This document shows, piece by piece, positions 61,783 through 64,000 of a stretch of DNA of 64,000 bases. The notes under the pieces are model-generated. The model saw nothing but the letters and a program-made list of their open reading frames with translations, was not told where the DNA came from and made no database searches. This stretch comes from Anaerolineae bacterium (lineage in GTDB: Bacteria; Chloroflexota; Anaerolineae; Aggregatilineales; UBA2796), in contig JAHBVK010000026.1 of NCBI GenBank assembly GCA_019637555.1, positions 21,163 through 85,162 on the forward strand, in the 5' to 3' direction. The translations under genes were made by a program, and so were the position numbers. Each line of letters begins with the position of its first letter. Within the stretch, counting starts at the first letter, position 1.

Positions 61783-62097
61783 ATGCAAGTAATGGCGATC
61801 CTGTTTCTGGTCCTGTTCGCAGTGGCGATGATGTTCGAGTATGTGGCAGTTCGGCGCGGTTGGCTCAAGTTACCCGTCGCTCTGATCGGCGGTATGCTCG
61901 TCAATTCCCTATGTTTCATCATCTACAGCGTGGCGAGTGGTACACCTCTGCTCAACGCCCTCGCTGTCGGCGCGTTCATCGGCAGCTTATTCACGATCAT
62001 GGCGATGATCGCCGCCAGCTACTTCAACAATCAGCAGCAAGCGCGTGTCCTCACCATGACCGATATGCAGCAAGTGGCAAACGCCGAGTCCGAGTGA
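61783..62097 (+). CDS. Small membrane protein of unknown function
   Basis: A 104-aa protein with three hydrophobic segments (AILFLVLFAVAMMFEYV, VALIGGMLVNSLCFIIYSV and LAVGAFIGSLFTIMAMIAASYF) and a polar tail (NNQQQARVLTMTDMQQV). GAGGGG lies eight bases before the ATG, supporting it as a real gene. No family was recognised. It is convergent with the zinc-ribbon/NHL gene (15 bases between stops). Confidence 0.7.
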   Translation: MQVMAILFLVLFAVAMMFEYVAVRRGWLKLPVALIGGMLVNSLCFIIYSVASGTPLLNALAVGAFIGSLFTIMAMIAASYFNNQQQARVLTMTDMQQVANAESE

Positions 62098-62112
62098 TCG
62101 CGCGGCTGACCG

Positions 62113-63333
62113 CTATGGCAGCTTGACTAGTGACGCCACATCGAAGCGATAAATCTCATTGATGTTCACGGCGGCAAAGAGCTGATCTTTGGCGTTGAAT
62201 TCCAATTCGGTGATGACGCCCTTATCGTACTCGAAAGAGGTCAGGTATTTACCCTCAGCGGTAAAGATGTTGACCTTGCTCCAATCCGCCACATAGATGC
62301 GCCCTACGCTGTCGATAGCGATGGCAGAAGCGCTGGTATCGAAGTCGCCGGGGTCTTCGCCTTCCTGCCCGAACTTATCTTTGTACTTGCCCGTCTCATC
62401 GAAGATGTAGACGGCATTCTCGCGCTCACTGAGCACGTAAATATCGCCCACGCCGTTTACCGCCAGATCAAGACCGCTTTGCTGTACGCCGGAAATCTCG
62501 TACAGGAAATCCTTGATCACGCTGATCACTTCGCCTTCAGCATCGAAGAACACCAGATCGTCGTAGGAAACGGCGACTAGTTCGCCGTTGGGCATGAAAG
62601 TGACTTCCTCGTAGTTGTAGATGTCCTTGACCTTGATCCTGTCGATCTCTTTGCCAGTCTCGGCGTTGATCCGGCGGATCTCACCTTCGCGGCAGACATA
62701 GAGCACGCCCTTGCGATCCGCGCTGATGCATAGTGTCGGTGCGCCCTTGATGTCCATCTTCAAGAGGAACGAGTTGCGGAAATCGCCCGCTTCGGAGAAC
62801 TGCTGCACACGCCCATCGGTGTAATTCGCGACGTAAATATTGCCTCTGCCATCGAGCGCCATCGAGCGCGGATCCTCGAATTTGCCATTGCCTTTACCCT
62901 CGCCGCCGAAGCGCAGCGCCACTGGATCGGGCGTTGGTGTGCGCGTGGTCGCCGCGTTCAATGCTGGCGCAATGGCGGTATTGAACTCGCCCATGAAGCT
63001 GGAAACGCCGTTTACAGGATCGAGGACAAAATACGCCGTGATCCCAATCCCGAAGACCAGCGCGACGATGCCAATCAAACAACCCATCACGCCACCGCAG
63101 CCAGCCGTGCGCCGCGCCGTTTTCTGGTAACCGCTAACATCGATTACCAATGGTGAGACGTAACTGGCGTCAAAGCCAGCGAAAGCAGCGGAATCTGGCT
63201 TTTGTCGCAGCTTTTCGGGGATGGTGATTGTCTGCCCGCAGTAGACGCATTTTGCTGTTGGTTTGGTGAAATCGACGTTATCCAGTGATGCGCCGCAGGA
63301 TGGACACTCGAAATGTTCAGGCGACTTAGCCAT
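62113..63333 (-). CDS. Zinc-ribbon, transmembrane and NHL-type beta-propeller protein
   Basis: The 406-aa protein begins with a zinc ribbon (C10-x2-C13, C29-x2-C32), has a transmembrane helix (about 78-103) and a Thr/Pro linker, then an extracytoplasmic NHL-like propeller (about 140-400) with repeated DGRGNIYVANYTDGRVQQF, VNGVGDIYVLSE and DSVGRIYVADWS segments. The zinc ribbon would be cytoplasmic. Propellers of this kind bind ligands; no enzymatic domain is visible. GAGGAGAA precedes the ATG by eight bases. Confidence 0.85.
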   Translation of the reverse strand: MAKSPEHFECPSCGASLDNVDFTKPTAKCVYCGQTITIPEKLRQKPDSAAFAGFDASYVSPLVIDVSGYQKTARRTAGCGGVMGCLIGIVALVFGIGITAYFVLDPVNGVSSFMGEFNTAIAPALNAATTRTPTPDPVALRFGGEGKGNGKFEDPRSMALDGRGNIYVANYTDGRVQQFSEAGDFRNSFLLKMDIKGAPTLCISADRKGVLYVCREGEIRRINAETGKEIDRIKVKDIYNYEEVTFMPNGELVAVSYDDLVFFDAEGEVISVIKDFLYEISGVQQSGLDLAVNGVGDIYVLSERENAVYIFDETGKYKDKFGQEGEDPGDFDTSASAIAIDSVGRIYVADWSKVNIFTAEGKYLTSFEYDKGVITELEFNAKDQLFAAVNINEIYRFDVASLVKLP

Positions 63334-63515
63334 CTTGGCAGATTCTCCTCGTGCTGCAGGTTTTGCTCAGTTTTCCTCTGTTCAGGGCATTTGTCAATTC
63401 AAGGGTCATAAAAGATTTGTGCATAGATATAGTTGCCATACCATACCACCCTTTCGGAGGATGTATTAACCTGCGATCCGCACTATCGTCACTGAAGCAC
63501 TTCAGGAGGGTTATC

Positions 63516-63884
63516 ATGCCGCAGATCAGCTTTTTGACCATTCAGGTACATGATATGGACGTCGCCCTACAGTTTTATGTCGATATTCTAGGATTTAGCG
63601 TGCGTATGAAGGAGGACTATCCGCATTACGTCTTGCTGGATCACGATCCATTTCCGATTGCGATCCACGCACCGGGAGAACGCAACACTGCCGAGTATGA
63701 CAAACATGCCAATACTGTGATCGGAATCGGCGTAATTGATATCGTCAGCAAACTAGCGGATTTGAAAGCGCGGGGTGTCGATCTGATTCATGATGCGCCG
63801 AAACGCTTCAAATTCGGCTTGTACGCCGCACTGCGCGATCCGTCGGGAAATATTATCGAGTTGATCGAGTTCAAGCAGAAATAG
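63516..63884 (+). CDS. VOC-superfamily (glyoxalase/bleomycin-resistance) protein
   Basis: The ATG at 63516 has an excellent AGGAGGG site; the longer frame from 63351 is not used. The 122-aa protein has two beta-alpha-beta-beta-beta modules: SFLTIQVHDMDVALQFYVDILGF and a C-terminal LRDPSGNIIELIEF. The Glu ligand (E in IIELIEF) is kept, but the usual first-strand metal-binding His is not evident, so it may be a divergent dioxygenase-like or binding protein. 63885-64000 is purine-rich and shows no gene. Confidence 0.85.
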   Translation: MPQISFLTIQVHDMDVALQFYVDILGFSVRMKEDYPHYVLLDHDPFPIAIHAPGERNTAEYDKHANTVIGIGVIDIVSKLADLKARGVDLIHDAPKRFKFGLYAALRDPSGNIIELIEFKQK

Positions 63885-64000
63885 CGGTGAGCATGAAAAA
63901 GAGCGAGGAGATAATGGAAGCGGAAGGTAACAGGAGGAAAAAGTGGAGGAGAAGAACGACGACGCTGCATTGCATTGGCAGTAACAGAGAAGAAAAGACA

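Noticed and set aside
63351..63515. N-terminal extension of the VOC protein
   Set aside because: It has no homology-like signal, while an excellent AGGAGGG site precedes the internal ATG at 63516.

Overview
The window looks like a chromosomal stretch from a Gram-positive-type (single-membrane) bacterium, most probably a member of the Chloroflexota (Anaerolineae-like). The evidence is indirect: a LexA gene with a Gram-positive-type operator, a LytR-CpsA-Psr (LCP) protein, two giant secreted proteins with Thr/Pro-rich linkers and LPxTG-type C termini, no outer-membrane genes, moderately GC-rich DNA, and intergenic DNA full of short palindromic repeats. No rRNA, tRNA, CRISPR array, IS element or prophage was found.

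Layout. 1-10.7 kb: Bax-inhibitor-like membrane protein, nucleotidyltransferase-fold protein, NarL-type regulator, a FecR-like secreted protein paired with a membrane Ser/Thr kinase, mfd, and a frameshifted zinc-dependent phospholipase-C-like gene. 11-20.4 kb: fabF, RidA, an LCP protein with a long Pro/Gln-rich cytoplasmic region, a polytopic membrane protein, a secreted beta-propeller, an SH3 protein, fmt, two small membrane proteins and lexA with a well-formed promoter-operator. 20.5-28.5 kb: a long minus-strand translation/transcription cluster read nusA - ylxR - infB - rbfA - nrnA-like - truB - HAD phosphatase, interrupted between infB and rbfA by a ~280 bp mosaic of hairpins. 28.5-38.9 kb: two stand-alone receivers, a glycosyltransferase, an AAC(3)-type acetyltransferase, a NYN-type protein, a large GAF-GAF-PAS histidine kinase, an acyltransferase, an FprA-type reductase and a GNAT. 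38.9-43.4 kb: a single-gene GmrSD-like (DUF262-DUF1524-DUF5655) putative defence nuclease, then efp - zinc protein - HAD/DinB fusion. 43.6-50 kb: membrane GT2, MBL-fold protein, UBP zinc finger, M14-type deacylase, two GNATs, two-domain thioredoxin. 50-59.7 kb: two adjacent wall-anchor-type surface proteins (1721 and 1370 aa). 59.8-64 kb: lepA, small membrane protein, zinc-ribbon/NHL membrane protein, VOC protein.

Most of the window is housekeeping. The least ordinary parts are the paired LPxTG-type surface proteins with a possible switching RNA leader, the solitary GmrSD-like gene, and the families of intergenic palindromes, one of which sits inside the infB-rbfA gap and others of which seem to double as terminators. 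Functional names come from recognising motifs by eye; no database search was possible.
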